Shown in pieces: positions 44,601-59,600 of a DNA stretch of 64,000 nucleotides; within the stretch, counting starts at the first letter, position 1; every line of letters begins with the position of its first letter. The position numbers were made by a program, and so were the translations under genes. Source of the DNA: Echinococcus granulosus (taxonomy: Eukaryota > Platyhelminthes > Cestoda > Cyclophyllidea > Taeniidae); assembly GCF_000524195.1 (NCBI RefSeq), contig NW_020170456.1:205097-269096 (forward strand), given 5' to 3'. The notes under the pieces are model-generated. The model saw only the letters and a program-made list of their open reading frames with translations. It made no database searches and had not been told where the DNA came from.

Positions 44601-47600
44601 AAGAGATGCAAAAAACTTACATTTACTAGCATCATTTTCACTGTCTTTTTTTAAATTTTTAACTGGTATGGCCTATTTTACAGCACACTAAGATTAAGTA
44701 GGGCGTGTGAACACTTTCTTGGTCCCAGGAGGGCGAAACAAAAGGCGCCAATGAAACGGGTAAAGAGGAAGGGAGCACGTACCCTCCACCAAACAACTGC
44801 ATTCCAAGTAGAGCAAATATCAGCATGAAGAGGAAGAGGAGGAACAGGAGGCTGACGATGCTGCGCATGGAGTTCAGCAGCGATAGCATGAGATTCCTCA
44901 GCGAGGCCCAGTACCTGAGGCAGGAGGAGAAAGATGTACTTCACCTGGCCAGAGGGCGTCGCAACGCCTCGGATAATACAAGATTTTTACAAGCAGTCGC
45001 CTTCAATTTAAAAAGATCCCTTAAACACTAAGGAACTTTTTTTAGATAGAAACGGGTAAGAAGGAGCAGTCAATTTACGTTTGTAGGCCTTTTCAGGTCT
45101 AGTTGGCAGTTGGAGGCAAAAGCAAAAAAATACATACAGATAACGTGACCAAAATAAAATATCTACGGGAAAATCAGCTGCGTTTGGAGAGAATACGACT
45201 ATTAAAAAATGTACTTTATTTTCCCTGTAAGGTAGTCTACAATAAAAATGGCAAAATATTTCAAAAAATAAGTGAATAACGTCACTTTTTCATTTAAAAA
45301 GGTAACAAGACAGATTCGTAAGTTTACCGGGTGCATTTGAAAATTCGTAATAGACGAATACTTCGTAGAGCTGAAAATCCGAAGGAGTCCGTTGGAAAGA
45401 ACATCTGCCAGACGACTTCAAAGAAGCTCGCCAGTACGACCTTGTGTGGAGAAGAAGAGGAGGGGGAGGAGGAGGAGGAGGAGGAGAAAAAATGGCTAGT
45501 GGACTTTTTGAATTTCTCTGTCATGGGTCAGGTGCATCCTCTCCTCCACCAGCGTCTATATCCAGCCAGACTTTGTCTGGGAACAATAAACCTTACGATG
45601 TCCGCCGAGTTGCCTCAAGACGCCACATGGTTAGCAGAAGTAAGGAAATGGTTCTGATTATGCACTGGTAGTCTTTAAGTAGTCCATTTCCCTGCCCTCC
45701 TACCTATTTTCCACAACTTTTGGTGCAATTCTTTGAGGGAAGGAGAAAACTCTCAAACCACCCTCCTTTTTCTTCCTATCCGCTGTCGAATTCTTACCGA
45801 TTCCCCCGTCTTTCTTACTACTGGTAAATAATTTCTACATATCTGTGGGAGAAAGTATGTACTAGCCCTAGAACCAAAACCTAATGAACTTCCTGGAGGT
45901 AATAAATGTTTATTGGTAAGTGATTTATTATTCATAATCCCGGTTGATCCAACGACCCTTGGGCAGTCGTATCGGCATGGCGGCGTGCCTAATTACATGC
46001 TTATGTATTATTCCAGAGGATAGAAAAAGCAGACGCTTCCAAGACTTAGAGAAGCAGTTTGGGGAAGTGGCTTACCACGCAGTCAAAGATGTTGAAAGAT
46101 GACTGGAAGTAGAGGAATGGACCGAGGGCGAATATCTTGAGGAGCATCTCGGTGAGGAATAAGCCCAGGAATACAAACTCTGCAAGGTCTGGTGGTAGAA
46201 ACATTCGGTTTTTCAGCCACAATGTTAGAAAGGAATAAATTAGTGCACACAAGGCAAAAACCGATTAACCAAGTACAAAGGGAGCGGCGGTTGTCACAGC
46301 CTAATCCACCGCAACGGATCAGATGGGATATCGCCAACTCCTAAGTAAATCGGTAAATAAAAACCACATTTTTTCCGAATTAGAAACCATTTACATCACC
46401 GTGGATGTATCCTGCCCTACCAATCGGACGGCGGCAGGGTGTGGATGAAAATCTGAGCGTCACATATATGTGACGTCAAAGGGAGAGGGGAACGAGACCT
46501 ACGCAGGAAGTCGCTAAGCCAGGCGGGCTGGCCGTAGTGTTCAATTGCGACGCAAATGGCGTTGAGAAACACCACCACCAGCACGACGAGATAGAAGGCT
46601 TGCGATTTTATCGACAGGCGACATCTGCACCTTTTTTGGGGAGAAAAAGAGCAAAAAAAAGGAATACCAGAACATTTAATACGCATCTGTAGAAAATTAT
46701 AAATATTATTTAACATCCGAATTTTTGGTTTTGAATTTTGAAGCGAAATAATAGTTTAGATTTCCATTTTGGCCTTCCATAAATATTAAATGTAAAAGGC
46801 CCCTGCTTCCTTATTTAAATGTAACGAATTTTTTTCTACTTTCCGTGCACAAAATACAATTTTTTGGATAAAATGTGCTAGTTTAACACATCTAATCCGT
46901 CTTTTTGATTGGTTCATGACTTCCAGCTAATCGGGTTCAAGATAATTTAGTACACTCATTAAAGCGCGTGTATTTTCGCGCCGAAAAAGGCGAAAGCAAA
47001 TCGGAGTGCAGAAATCCCGCCTACCTGATGCGTTTTAACAGACGACAACAGGTTCCCGACCTCATTGCCGCAAAACGCCGCTTATCACCCAAATCTAAAT
47101 GGGACAAGTTTAAAACGGAAGCGAAAAAAGTGTGCTGCATTTCCCGGTAGATTAATTAATGATAAAAATTTATTTTTTAATCTCAAAATTGGCTGCAAAT
47201 TTTATTGAGGGTAGAGTTGGGAGGATTGCCTTTTCCCCTGAACTCTAAACAAGTAAATGGCGTAAAAGGAACAAAGAAGGGAGGAAAGAGGAGAAATGAA
47301 TAAGAATTTTCCTTACCCAAACCTTCGTAATCTTGTTCAGGGAAGGACCTTCCATTCTTGCTTTCCTTTTTGGCTCGCCGCCTAGCTGAAAGCAAGGTGA
47401 ACACCCAAAAAAGCTTATCCTTAAGTAGAAAACATTTGATTTCATTAGAGGAAATTACACTCCTCCAAAAGTGAAGCATATTTAAAAGGGAGAAAATTGG
47501 CTTATTTTTGAGTTCCTATGTCCAATGGGGGCAAATTATGTCGCGCAGGAAACGGCGGCGTCAAACCAGCAGCACATCTTGCCATTACTGCCTCCGGGGC

Positions 47601-50600
47601 AGCCAGGACCTCCCTCAAGAATTACGCTTCTAGGGAAAGCAAATCTTTTCCTCTCCAGAGACCAGGCCCCTTTTCTAATTCAAAAATGCCTGTTCTGCTT
47701 CGCATGTCATCACCCGTTGAATGGCATAAATAGGCACTGATTATACATGGATTATAGAAGATAGGAGTAAACGTGAGACAGTGTTGTCCGCTTTGCCTTC
47801 CTCTCTCCCATCTACACGTATGGTGATGGATTTTCCCAGGCGGAAATCTAGCGCTCTCCCTCCACTGACCGCCAAGTGCCAAAAAATCGGCGACAATAAT
47901 TTGTAGCATAAAGGACGAAGCTGGAAGGGGTTAAAGTCCCACCCCGCCCCTCTCCTTCTTTTGCGGTCTCGTGGATGTTTCTCAAGGGGACCAATCCTGC
48001 CGCAGAGGGGGGGGGGGGGGAATCATATTATGGCGACATAAACTCCCTCATTTAACTTTGCCCTACAATACGCCGCCTTTTTCCTCACACTGTAACTATC
48101 TGAAATGGCGCATTCATAAAACGACAAAAAATTGCATTCTTTGACGTTTAGTGTCACTCGTTATCATTGTATAGCATGGTTGACAAGCCTTTGCTTAGCA
48201 ACTTTCACTTAACTCCCTCTTTCATGTCCACGTAAGCAAAGCCCCAGTGTTAACCAATGACCTTGACGCCTCGCCTCAAATTACACCCATGAAGTACTTT
48301 TATGTCAAGAGGGAGAATGGCCGAGACGGCACTAAACAACAGTCGCCAGTCCTTTCCATGCATTACGCAACCGTCTGACTAGTGACTTTCGTTTTGTCAG
48401 GCTCTACATATCACAAACCACCACTGTTGCAAGCCACTTCAGGAGAAGATTAGAGAGAAAATATCGGAACCCCTTTTCATGGTGCCTTTGACCACGATAG
48501 AAATAGAAAATTGACAGGTGACAAAGTTTTTTCCGAACCCTTCCCCGAATTCCATCGTCATTGAGGAGGCTAGGTGGGGAGATGTGAGGCCACTGCTTAC
48601 CTTGCAGAATTCGTAACTTTTCCGCCATCGTAGTCTGTTCTTCCGCCAAGATAACTTCCTCTACAAAACGAGAGTTGTAAGACTGTTTTACTCCACCAAA
48701 TAAACGTACACTTGCAGCCAAATAAGTTAACCCCTGTTTAAAAAAAAACAACTGTCAATTTTATTCATTTCTCACTCCGAGTTAGTTAAGCAGGCAAAAA
48801 TATCAACATGATTTGCCAGTTTCTCTTGTTTATTTATTTTGGCAGTAAGCGGTTAATTTTTTTCTACTTTCCGGACCACCCTACCTGCTTTGTGGATCCA
48901 CTCTATGTAGCCGTCCAACTCGCGTTCGGTTTGTTGCTGTCGCCGCAGCTTAAGAAAGGCTCGTCGTTTCTCCACCCTCTCTCTCTCCTTGGCAAATTCT
49001 CTATAAGATACAAAGAAATTCTGAAGAAAAAAATGGTGAATCAATAGTGTTACACTTTGTTTAAACAGGCTGTCTTTGTTTAAATTACACGGACAAATAT
49101 CCAGGGGAGTTTTGAATCCAAAAGATGGGGGGTGGCTATTCATTCGTCTTTTCTTTTGAAAATGAACTTCGGCAGTTTTTTTTTAAAGACGTTCGATTCA
49201 AGTGAATTATTTCTCGCTTTGGTTTGTTAATTTAAAATAACACCTTTTTTGTCTTTGCTCTCGGTTTCCAATGGATTAGTTCATCAGGCACCGGTTATTA
49301 CGTGTGGATATCAACGCCTCATCCCTTGCGTACCGTCAGCAGGTGAAAAAGAAAGGAAAGAGTTGGGATTAATAAAAACTCGGTGTCTAAATGAATCTGG
49401 GAGAAATATTTGCCAAAAAGTTCATCAAAGCCGCCCTGATATTTCTCAATCACGCTCTTTGAGGTAATCTTCGCAATCTTGCCAAAAAGCACCTTCCAGT
49501 CGCCTAAACTGCCTCCTTAAAGAAATCTCAACTTGTTATCACCCGTCTTGGAAGAGATAGGGGGGTTCAGAATTCCCAAATAAAGTGAGGCTTTACGGTG
49601 AGTGTCATCAAAAGCGTCCTTTGATCCCCAAAGGTAAGTCTAATCCTTAGTAAGCCCTGGTGTGCTAAAACAAGCATCTCTTTGGGGCACAGCTTACTAG
49701 TTTGCTCACTAAACATCTCCCAGTCTTTTATTGTGCCTTCAAAATGGATCTCTGCCTCACCGTACCATCCATGGATCCTTCTCACAGACAAAAAAACTTT
49801 TTTTCAATGATGGTAAGCCACTTCTCCTGTCCCTTTTTACCTGATGAACAATTATGGAGCGGTTCATGATGGTCGAAGAAGATGAAAGGTGTGGGGGGAA
49901 AGGGATTGTGAGGGTAGGACAGAGAGGGCGCCGTGGAAAACGCTCCTCCGAACTCGTAGGTAGGTCAGTTTCCCATTAAGCTAGCAAGCTTCATTCCTTA
50001 CAATTTTCTTTTATTAATTATTCTTAACAAGAACAAAAAATAAAATAAGTTAAAGTTTTGTCAAGTTTTTTGTTACTTTTTACCACTTTTATGAAAAAAG
50101 TCTCAGTTTAGAAGTGTCGATGTTAATTTGTCCACTGAAAAGGGAAGACCACCTTTCCCACCATTTCTACCAGTGATTTAACAGTTACATCCCTAAATGT
50201 CAGCTAGTCTTTTCTGTTGGCTGCCTCCTTTTCTTTTTTAACAATAAATTGGGAAGGATTGAAAATTTTTAGGAATTTGGCTCTTTTTTGGTTCGACTTA
50301 GGAAGAAAAATTTATGCAGTGTCCTTCTTTTTTAAAGAGTACTGGAAATATGTCAAAATTTTTAGAAGCCTTAAGAAGTAAAACAACCGTTTCTCCTCAG
50401 GCAGGCCGAAAAAGTTAAAGATAAGCTTTCGTAAATCCTCAGTTTGATACTTCCCCCTCCAAATGTAGCATTGGGAAATCTGACCACCAAGGCTGGAGGC
50501 TTCTTCATTCCCTACCACAGCTATGAATGAATGCCTTCCTCTCCAACCCTCCTCCCTTTCCAATGTCATACAAGTCGTCAAAATTGTCATAGGCTGCAAC

Positions 50601-53600
50601 CAGAATATCACCAACTGGGTGGCAGCGTTTCTACTAAAAAGGAAAGGAGTGAGAGGTTGACGAGAACAATTAGGCCCCTCCACTTGAAAGCCGTTTTGGG
50701 GCATAACCGAGAACCAAGTGGATTAACTGATTTTGCCACCTGCTTTATCCCCTTCTTAGAAAAAGAGAAGGATTTTCAGCTGGAGGAGGCCTCCTCTCAA
50801 GGTGGGTGGAGAGCGTTCACTGGGTGGGAAGGTTGAGGAGATACCGAGGTGACAGAAAATGCGCCTTCTGAGTCAAGTTTCACTTGTACCGTATGAATAG
50901 GTCACTAAACATCTTTTCTAAATATTTTTACCTCATATACCCACCTTTTTCAAAAATATATGCGGCTGATTTAAAAGGTAAAGGGTCTACTTTTTTGGGT
51001 AAAAATAGGCAAATTGCATGGACGTTCAAGATAAAGTTCCCTTCATTCGACCATACAACATTTCTACTCAAAGGGATTCTCTTCTGTTCGGCTAATTGTT
51101 TCTTTCCTTTTTTGTCTGTTTAAACTTTGACTTAGGTAATCTCTTTTCCGTGGCACCGGCAAATGACTAGTCCACCCTGCTGGAGGGAACTTTTCGCCCC
51201 ACCTCCTCTCACCAGCTCTGCCTCTCCGCTGCCCCTTTTCCACGTAAGTGGGAGTCAAGCCCAGGTTTCCCTTTACGGTGTTACAATTTGTGGGGGAATC
51301 ACCTCACCCCCTAAATTCAATTCTACCTCTAATGTGTTTGAGGTGTTGAAAAATAAACAAAAGGATACCTTGAACTTTCTTTAGGGAGGGAGGAGAAAAA
51401 GGATGAAGGAAAGGATACTTTTTCAAGCAAAAGAAGCCTCCGGAGAACTGCTTACCCACTCAGCACACCGAGGACGAGATTGAGCATGAAGAATGATCCG
51501 ACCACAATGAGGGTGAGGAAGTAGTAGAAGTTGAAGCGATTTCCGAAGGCAAAGTCCGTCTGTAAGAGTTTGGAAGAGGAGAATGCGGAGCAGCGCAGGG
51601 ATGGAGATGGGAAAATAAATAAGTCCCTCATAAAATCTCAGATTCCGCGATTGCGTCCGTAATTGTCAGGTGCCCACTGATGCACGACTACGTAATCTGC
51701 TTCCCCTCTCACCTTAAGTCAAGTCCTGGCGTCTATCCTCATGCCTTAAGGTCATGGCCGCAGTCGACTAGACGTCTGGAGTAGAATTGGGACAAGTCCA
51801 CTAGAGGCAAATTCGTCTCTCAAATAAGCAAATGGGAAAAGCATTCGAGTGCAGAGCATCTTTGGGTTGGGGTAACTTTAGCCTTTAACAGAACACATTT
51901 TTCTTGCCCAAACTGACAGTTTTTTTTTTGCTAGACCACAAAAGTCACAATATTTTCTGACAAGGGGGCATACATTTTGCCACCTCGCGCATGAAAAATT
52001 GCTGCTTCTGTTACCATCCTTTTCTTTCTCTCTTTGAAGATCGTTAAGAGGATTAAAATAAGCCACCTTTTCTCCTCACAAATAAATAGAATTATACATT
52101 TTTAAATGCTTTTTTGTCCCAAAGCCTTTGTGTCCCCTCATGGTCCCATTCTGACCTTTTTTGAGGCATCGCACCACCTCAGTCGGAGAGTGTCTAGCCT
52201 GTGCCATAACACCCGCACTGGATGACGTTCCCACAAGTCACGAGCTTATGAGATTTCGCGCAGGTGCCTCCGTTTCCCTTCATGTACTTTCCCGCCCTCT
52301 TACTACTTCCTTACATTGTACAGTCCTCCCCGAGGCGATGGAGCACGGAGTTGTGGGAACGGGGAGGCGGGTTGGCTTCTTTCCCTTTAAAAAGTGAAAT
52401 GTGCCCCCTTTTTTCTATCACAGGATGCTACGAATTACTTGTACGTTTTTAAAAGAGGAGAGAAATGAATTAAGAAGAATAATCCAACGTTGTTTTACTT
52501 ATGCATAATTTATGCCAATTAATTTGATCCCCACTCCAACAGTGCCTTGGGGATTATGGCCTGTCAGTTAAGTAGCTTCCTGTTTGGCCCATTTGATAGC
52601 ATCAAGCGAGGCTTGTCGAAGCCTGTAGGCGGTGTAAATGGCGAAGAGGAGAGGGGCTTTTCCGCTAAGATAAATGAATATCTGCCACGATTAGGGGGTG
52701 GGGGAAGGGAGAAGAGGGCGAGGAAGACTCAGACTCCAAATTATCCGATCTTCCCAATTTAAAAGGAAGGTGGAAACATTTACCGACGACATGATATCCG
52801 TCCAGCCTTCCATGGTGATGCATTGAAAGACGGTGAGCATGGAGTAGCCGATGTTGTCGAAGCTGGTGATGCCATAATTGGGACCCTCCCAGTAGCCTTT
52901 GCAGACATAGCCGGCGGGACAGACAAAGGCACCGGGTGGAACACCTTTTCCATGGGTGTGTGAGTCATTGGTGATCACACAGGGCACTAAGCGGGCAACA
53001 GTGGGGATGGAATTGGGCAATTCTTGAGGATTCCCTGGAAAGGAAGTAAAACGAGTCACAGGGTTTTTTTAATCTAGTCCTTTGATGACTAAGCGATTGA
53101 ACTAAATTGTGGAGATTTCCATATTATTCCAACAGAGTTTTTATGCGTGGTCCTTCCTCTCTGTTCTCCAAATAATCCTTACTATTCGGCTTCAGTGGCA
53201 ATTAATGGTAGCACTGGCCATTAATTCAACATCTAGTTGTGTGGAGGCGACAACCAGGTGTAAGAGATCATCAACTTCTTACATTTTCCTCAGTCTCGGC
53301 TTATGGACAAATGGCGAGAGAGCTGCAAGTCGAGTTGTGAACTCACGTTCATCGAAACAGGTTAGATGGAATCCGCCACCGTAGAACTCCAACCCCACGA
53401 TCGCTAGAACGACTATTCCAAAGAGGACCAGAAGACCTATTTGCAGGAGGGGCGCCATTGCCTTGATGAGGGACTTGAGGACAACTTGAAGGCCTAAAAA
53501 ATATTTTTAACTTGTCAAATTGCCGATCTAATATTGTTTTTCTGCTTAAATAGGAAATTTTGGGGCAAAGTTTGATAGAAGAGAACGATCATTTTGGGAG

Positions 53601-56600
53601 GGCGTACGTCTCACAAATAGATCTTCAGAAGGATCCATGGAGTAGATCTAAGAACAAAAAGTAGTGTTTTTCCTTCTAAAAAGGTGCTAAAATTTTAAAA
53701 GTTTGCCTTTTTGGAGAAGCATTTTTCGTGAAGTCAAACCCGAAAATAAGAGACGCCCGGTAGGAGCAAATCACACCCAACAATTAGACCTGACCATATT
53801 TCTGGTAATATATCGAGGTGTTTTTCTCTATTTTTCCGGGTTTTTTATCAAATGAGGTTTTTTTTCCATATCTTACCAACTACGAAGTTTTTCAAAAAAG
53901 GTGACCCTTTTAGGCTAAAAAATCAAGTTAATATTAGACTACGGAAAAAATTTGCACCACCTTTTGTAATTTGCCTGTTAATTAGACTTTTCTAGCCTTT
54001 TTTTTCTCTAGAAGGAGACAAGAAAAAGTGTACCGCTTTTTGGTACTCTATGGGTGACAGGTGATTGTTTAGTACTGCTGACAAAAGGACTGTTCGCCAG
54101 CACTTGGAGTTGTATCACGAGGGGCTACAGTCATCGTGGGGACGAGGTGAGGTGACATCCATCACCCCGCCGCCCATCCAAAGGTCTTTCGTGGAAAAAT
54201 TTCTGCGACGGTCGGGGAGTCACACAAATCCTTCTGTGTAGGGAGTGTCCACATTGACAACAGGTCAAGTCATGTCAAATGAAGGACATATGGGGGTGAA
54301 ATAGGTGAAACACCGCTTGCGAGAGCCTAGAGGGGCAAAAACGCAGTACCCACTCAATTATCAATTGGAGTACGTGACGCTTGTGATTGAAGGGTGGGAA
54401 TGGGGTAGGAAAGGTGGGGTTGGCGGCTGGAAAGGGGGCACTACAGCCTTACTGGGTATTCCGGAAACCAGTTTGAGCGGTCGTAAAACGCGAACGGCTC
54501 TGAGTGTTCGTAGGTCAATTCCTGTTCCTGTTTGAGCAAACACTGTGATGTAGCTATTTTGAAGCAGAGGAAAAAGTACGAGAAAATGGCGAAAAAGCAA
54601 GCAAAAAAGACTTTTCTATCTACTCAATAGATAAATCTGTGAAAACTAGTCGGTAAAAAGGTGGATATCTTTAGCCTGATTTTAAAATTGCTAGCGGCAT
54701 CTAGTTCTTTATTTATTTTCTTCTATCCGGTCCACTGGCCAGTGAGGCCTACCCGGTGATGACGACGGTGAAATCGAGGAGGTTCCAGACATTGCGCAGA
54801 TAGGCCCCGGGTTGTAATACAAATCCAAGAGCTACTATCTTCAGAATTGCCTCAAATGTAAAAATTCCTAGGAAATAATTTTCAAGGAATTCCTAAAATA
54901 CAAAAAGAGGGAAAGGTAAATAAGCCTTATATATTTCTGATAACTGATTTATTCCTCCCTTTCCGTCATTTTAAAAGAGGCCAGTGGGGATTCTCTTAGC
55001 GGAGGGTCGGCCACCACACCCCAGATGGTTTATCTTTCAAAAGGGGCCAAAAAGTGTCCGGAAATCTTTTACCAAATTAAATAGACCTACGAATGTATTT
55101 TATCTCTGGTCGAGAAGTTATTATATTGCTCTCCTCTCTATTGGGACAGTGTAACAAACGGCTCAACTGCTGATGAGGATTTAAGCCTGCCACACAATTA
55201 TCTCCCAACAGATTGAGGACGTCCCACACCTACTTTATTCCTTTCAGGCCAAATAATCTGTTTTTAAGACGGCCCTGATGTCCACGTTCGTTACAAAGTG
55301 GCAAAAAAGGAAAATTTAAGCTGTGGATTATGGGGAAAATCAGCGCGTCACTTGCGCGTGACGCTCTTGTCAAACACCAAAACTTTGCTTTACCGTAAAG
55401 AGCGAGATAATTTGTTTGGTTTTTGCAAATATTTTGCAAAACCTGTTTGTTAATTTGAGAACAACTGGGATGAGTTAAGAAAACTGGTGCGTCACATATA
55501 CATGTCGGTAAATGCAATCGAGTTAAAAACTCGACTTTATTTGAAAAAAAGCAAACTATTTTTAACTTTGTTTTCAAATTTTACAAAAAAATCTTGTTAA
55601 ATTCAAAAAAAACAACAGTGATTTGGGAAATGCGGGGCATCACGCATATGTGTCTCCCACACTAAACGTGTGGCAAATGTTATTTTGCCGCAAAAAAAGG
55701 AAAAATTATTTTTCGTTGTTTTTTGCTATTCATTGAGTGTGGAACCGTGTTGAGGTTGAAAACCGGAGGGTCGCATATACGTGTTGCTAATTCTTGACGT
55801 TATCAAGTGGCATCGTCTCCCCTCGGCTTGTTCTTGAGGAGGCATGACGTGGCTTGGATCCAGGATGATGTACTTTCACTCCGCAGGATGACCTCTTAGT
55901 CTTCGAACCATTCGGGAAACCCTTCAGTATGCTGCTTATAAGTTTTGTAAGATGGATATTCTTTCATTATTAGGGTGATGGGAAGACTCGTGACGCTATA
56001 TTTATCAGCAAAAGTGCTTCTGACTCCAAAATTAGCAGCTTTTTGTGATAAAGCATGGCGAATTTCATCACTAGGCTATCGAAATGTCAAAAACTTGTTA
56101 AACGAGGTTTAACACATCGATATTTAAAAAAAAAGGAGTAGAGGGGAATGAAGTGGGATTAGGCGGGTTACGGCGGCAAAGGCACAGCCCTTTGAACAGG
56201 CTACAATTCTCATCCATTTCACTGTGCCGGCGGCAAACCGCAAATCTGTCGGTGCCTATTTAGGTGTCTCCATCCGCCTGCCCGCGATGTATCCCCATTG
56301 CCAAGCCCATGTTATAAAAAGTGGAGTGACAAATTAATTTCCTCCTTTTTATCCTTCCTGCTCAGCATATTTTAGGGGCATTTTACAAATCAGGTGGGGT
56401 GGGGCCTGAGGTGGTGCGGTGGCGGGAGGGGGTGGGTCAAAAAAGGCACCACCGATGCTTTGCTGGTGCACAGTCGAGTGGGCAATAAACATTCATATTT
56501 ATCAGTTGAGAGTACGCCGAGAGGAGGGAAGGCAGTGCCAGCGTATTGTTTAAATTTGCATGAAGGCAACTAGGCTTGATTTTAATTACCAGCCAATGGG

Positions 56601-59600
56601 AGGACAGAGACGAGGTGCGATTTCCGCCAGGCGTTATCACTCTCTAAATTTGGTTGATGCAGATAACTTTGCAATTTACTCGGTAACACGACTTCTTTAC
56701 GGCTTTATTTGAGACTACAAAATTGCAAAAACGGAAAATCTCGTTTTAATTTTAAAAAATGGGAAAACCAAACATAATAGATAAACGAACAAGAGGTCAG
56801 TTGCTAAGAGGGTGGCTTAGTCTTTTTTACAATCTATAAGCCCACAATTATCGAATGTCTCGTAATCATGGTTTTTAAAGAAAAAAAGGGATTTTTCTCT
56901 TATTTTTCCTTCTTTATCTCCATTATGAGATTAGAGAAAAAGGAAAGGCGGAACCAGACATGGAAGGAGCTCCTCACCATTCTTGTGGAGATGGGTCGGC
57001 GATCATTGTTGGGTAGGTGGACCTCCATGGCAAGACACACACAGTTCGCGGTGATGGTGCACAACACTAAATACTCGAATGGTGTACAAGCAGAGAGGAA
57101 AATATCATGTCAAGGAAAAGATAATAAGAGGAATACTATTTTATCCCTTAATTTTCCTTCCAGATATTCCCTTCTACTCCCCATCGCCCAATTATCGACA
57201 CGCGTAGAGGCATAGATTTGCCTTCTTCATATACTTCTCATGTATAGCACTGAAAAGAAAGGAAAATTTCCCTTTATCTGGGTGCTTTAAAGTGTCGCCT
57301 TATTGACTACGCGTCTAGATAGTAGGGGAATGAGATTGCCCCTTTGCGTCCCCTCTCCTCGGTGCGTTATAACCTACACTTGTTGTAGGGGTTCCTACGA
57401 ACAGGCCTATAATTAGGAAGGACTCTTAACTACCGTCTAATTTTATCACTCGTCCCACTTTTATAAGTCGCAGGCGATAAAATGTTTGCCGTAAAAGAGC
57501 CATTTTGCGTTTAAAAAGGTCTTCTTTTTGAGCTTAACGAGTAAGGAGATGGGAAAAATAAAAATTTTTTCAAAATAACTTGCTTTTTTTCAAGACTACT
57601 GACTACTCCATAAATTTGGCCTGTTTTCCCTCTTCCCTTCACATTTATACACTAGGGGTAATATACTACTGATTAGGACAGCAGTAGCGCTCTCTCAAAG
57701 AAGCTCACTAATTAGGGGATGTTGTGTTTATCTTGTGCGACAGGAGCAGTTCAAATGGAAGCCGAAGGGCAATCACTTAGCCCGGGAGGCCCTCGTCAAG
57801 CCAAGTGATCAAGCATTATTAATAGCCATAAATGAACGTTCTCGCCACTTTGGGCCACGTTCCCCTTCTTTCCGGTCTGTCTATTTCCCCCGAAAAAGAC
57901 CAAATAGGGGCAAGAAATCCGCAATTTTGACTTCACTATCAAATCTAACATAGCCATTTCTGCGTTTTTATAGCTCACGATTTAACAGATGAAATGTGCT
58001 TAATTTGGGAGCAGATTAAATGATATTTTAATGTGATTTTGACCCAGAAAACAACAAAACAACCCTCAAAATGGACCCCTACGTGGACATATTTTAGGGC
58101 CGAGAGAGAAAGCGTGGAGCATAAGTTGTGCCTGGCAGGTGGAGAGGTACGGAAGTAACTCTTCACGAAAGTTGGCAGCGGAAGTGGACCTCTCCACGGT
58201 CCACCTACTTCACTATAGGCAGGACTGCCAAAAAAGATACAAAGTGCTTTTTTCCCACACAAGAGAGGGTGGGAGAAACCACTCCAGCTGCATGGGATAT
58301 CCCACAGTCCTCATGCTTAAACGGCTTGAAGTGGCTTCAGCCACAAAAATATTACTTCGTGCTATGAGAGAGCAGCAAAAACTGCGCCTCAGAACATGTC
58401 AAAAAGCCTCGCAGCACAGGAGATGGATGTTGCTGGTTAGTTTTTTCAACTTTAAAGCAAGCAAATTCGCTGTTTTTGTTGGGCGACTTTTGGCGGAGGC
58501 GGGGTGGGAAGGACGACCAAAAGCGGGAATCTCATCTCCCCAGTTCGATGCAAAGATACTGACTTGAAATTCTTAAATTTACAAATATCAATAAAAAACA
58601 GTTAAAAACTCTTTTTTATTCGAAACTTTTCCTAATTAGTAAGATTTTAAGGAAACAAATCGGAATAAATCTTTTAAATGGATGATTAGTCGGGTTCTTT
58701 GTTTTAAATACTTGACTTCTGCTAAGAATTAACATTTTTGCACTTTTAAAACAAGAAAGGAAAAGCCTTTTTTTATTTCAAAGGTCTCAAAGATGAGCAA
58801 AATCCATTTTATGTTGCCATATATATGGGTGGCTTGAATGAGCCTCCTACATTTCCGTTGTAGAGACAATAAGTGGTGATTGACATTGACAAGTAATGAA
58901 GCTGTCATTTGGATCTCTGACAACTTTACCGTCTATTTTAGAAAGTTATTTTACATTTCGTGTCTGTTAACCGCCTGGGTGGATGGATGTCCTTGATTCT
59001 GCAAGGTGGCGATTGCCACCGATCTCATCCCCATTCTCCCCCATTTCCTATTCACAAATACATGATATCGTCGGCCAGCCAGTGTTCTAGAATCCGGGCT
59101 CCGAAATCGGAGGTGGAAGAGAGGAACAACGAGTTTTCCCACATTTTTACTATTATCATAAAAACTCTTACATCTATTTGTCGCCCTTTCCTGACAAAAG
59201 TTCGGACATTCGGCGCCAAAATGGGAGACGTCCAGTTCTAACAACTAGTCGTTGAATAAATTACATCTGAGAGCGAACTTCTTTTCACCCTTTTTCTCAA
59301 TTCCAGACGCATCAATTAACTCGGCAAACTAGGCGTCCTGTATCACCAAGGCAGTGGCAGATACAAGGGGGGAACCAAAAAGGGGAAGATAAAGGGGCAT
59401 GTTTTTAGCCCCTCTCAGACTGACAGATGAAGTGTTTGTCCAAGGGCTGGTCTGCCCTGTACGCTCGCCTTCGTAAGACGAGGATGGTGCCCAATATTTT
59501 GAGCAAAAAGGAAATTTTTTCCCAGTTTTGAGGCAATTTGGAGGTTATTTCTTGCGCGAAATAAGCAACCTGGCCTGCTTTTGTTTGGGGGGCTGATAAA

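Noticed and set aside
46968..47150. Plus-strand 60-codon frame
   Set aside because: It is the opposite strand of Cav2 exon 11 and its flanks.
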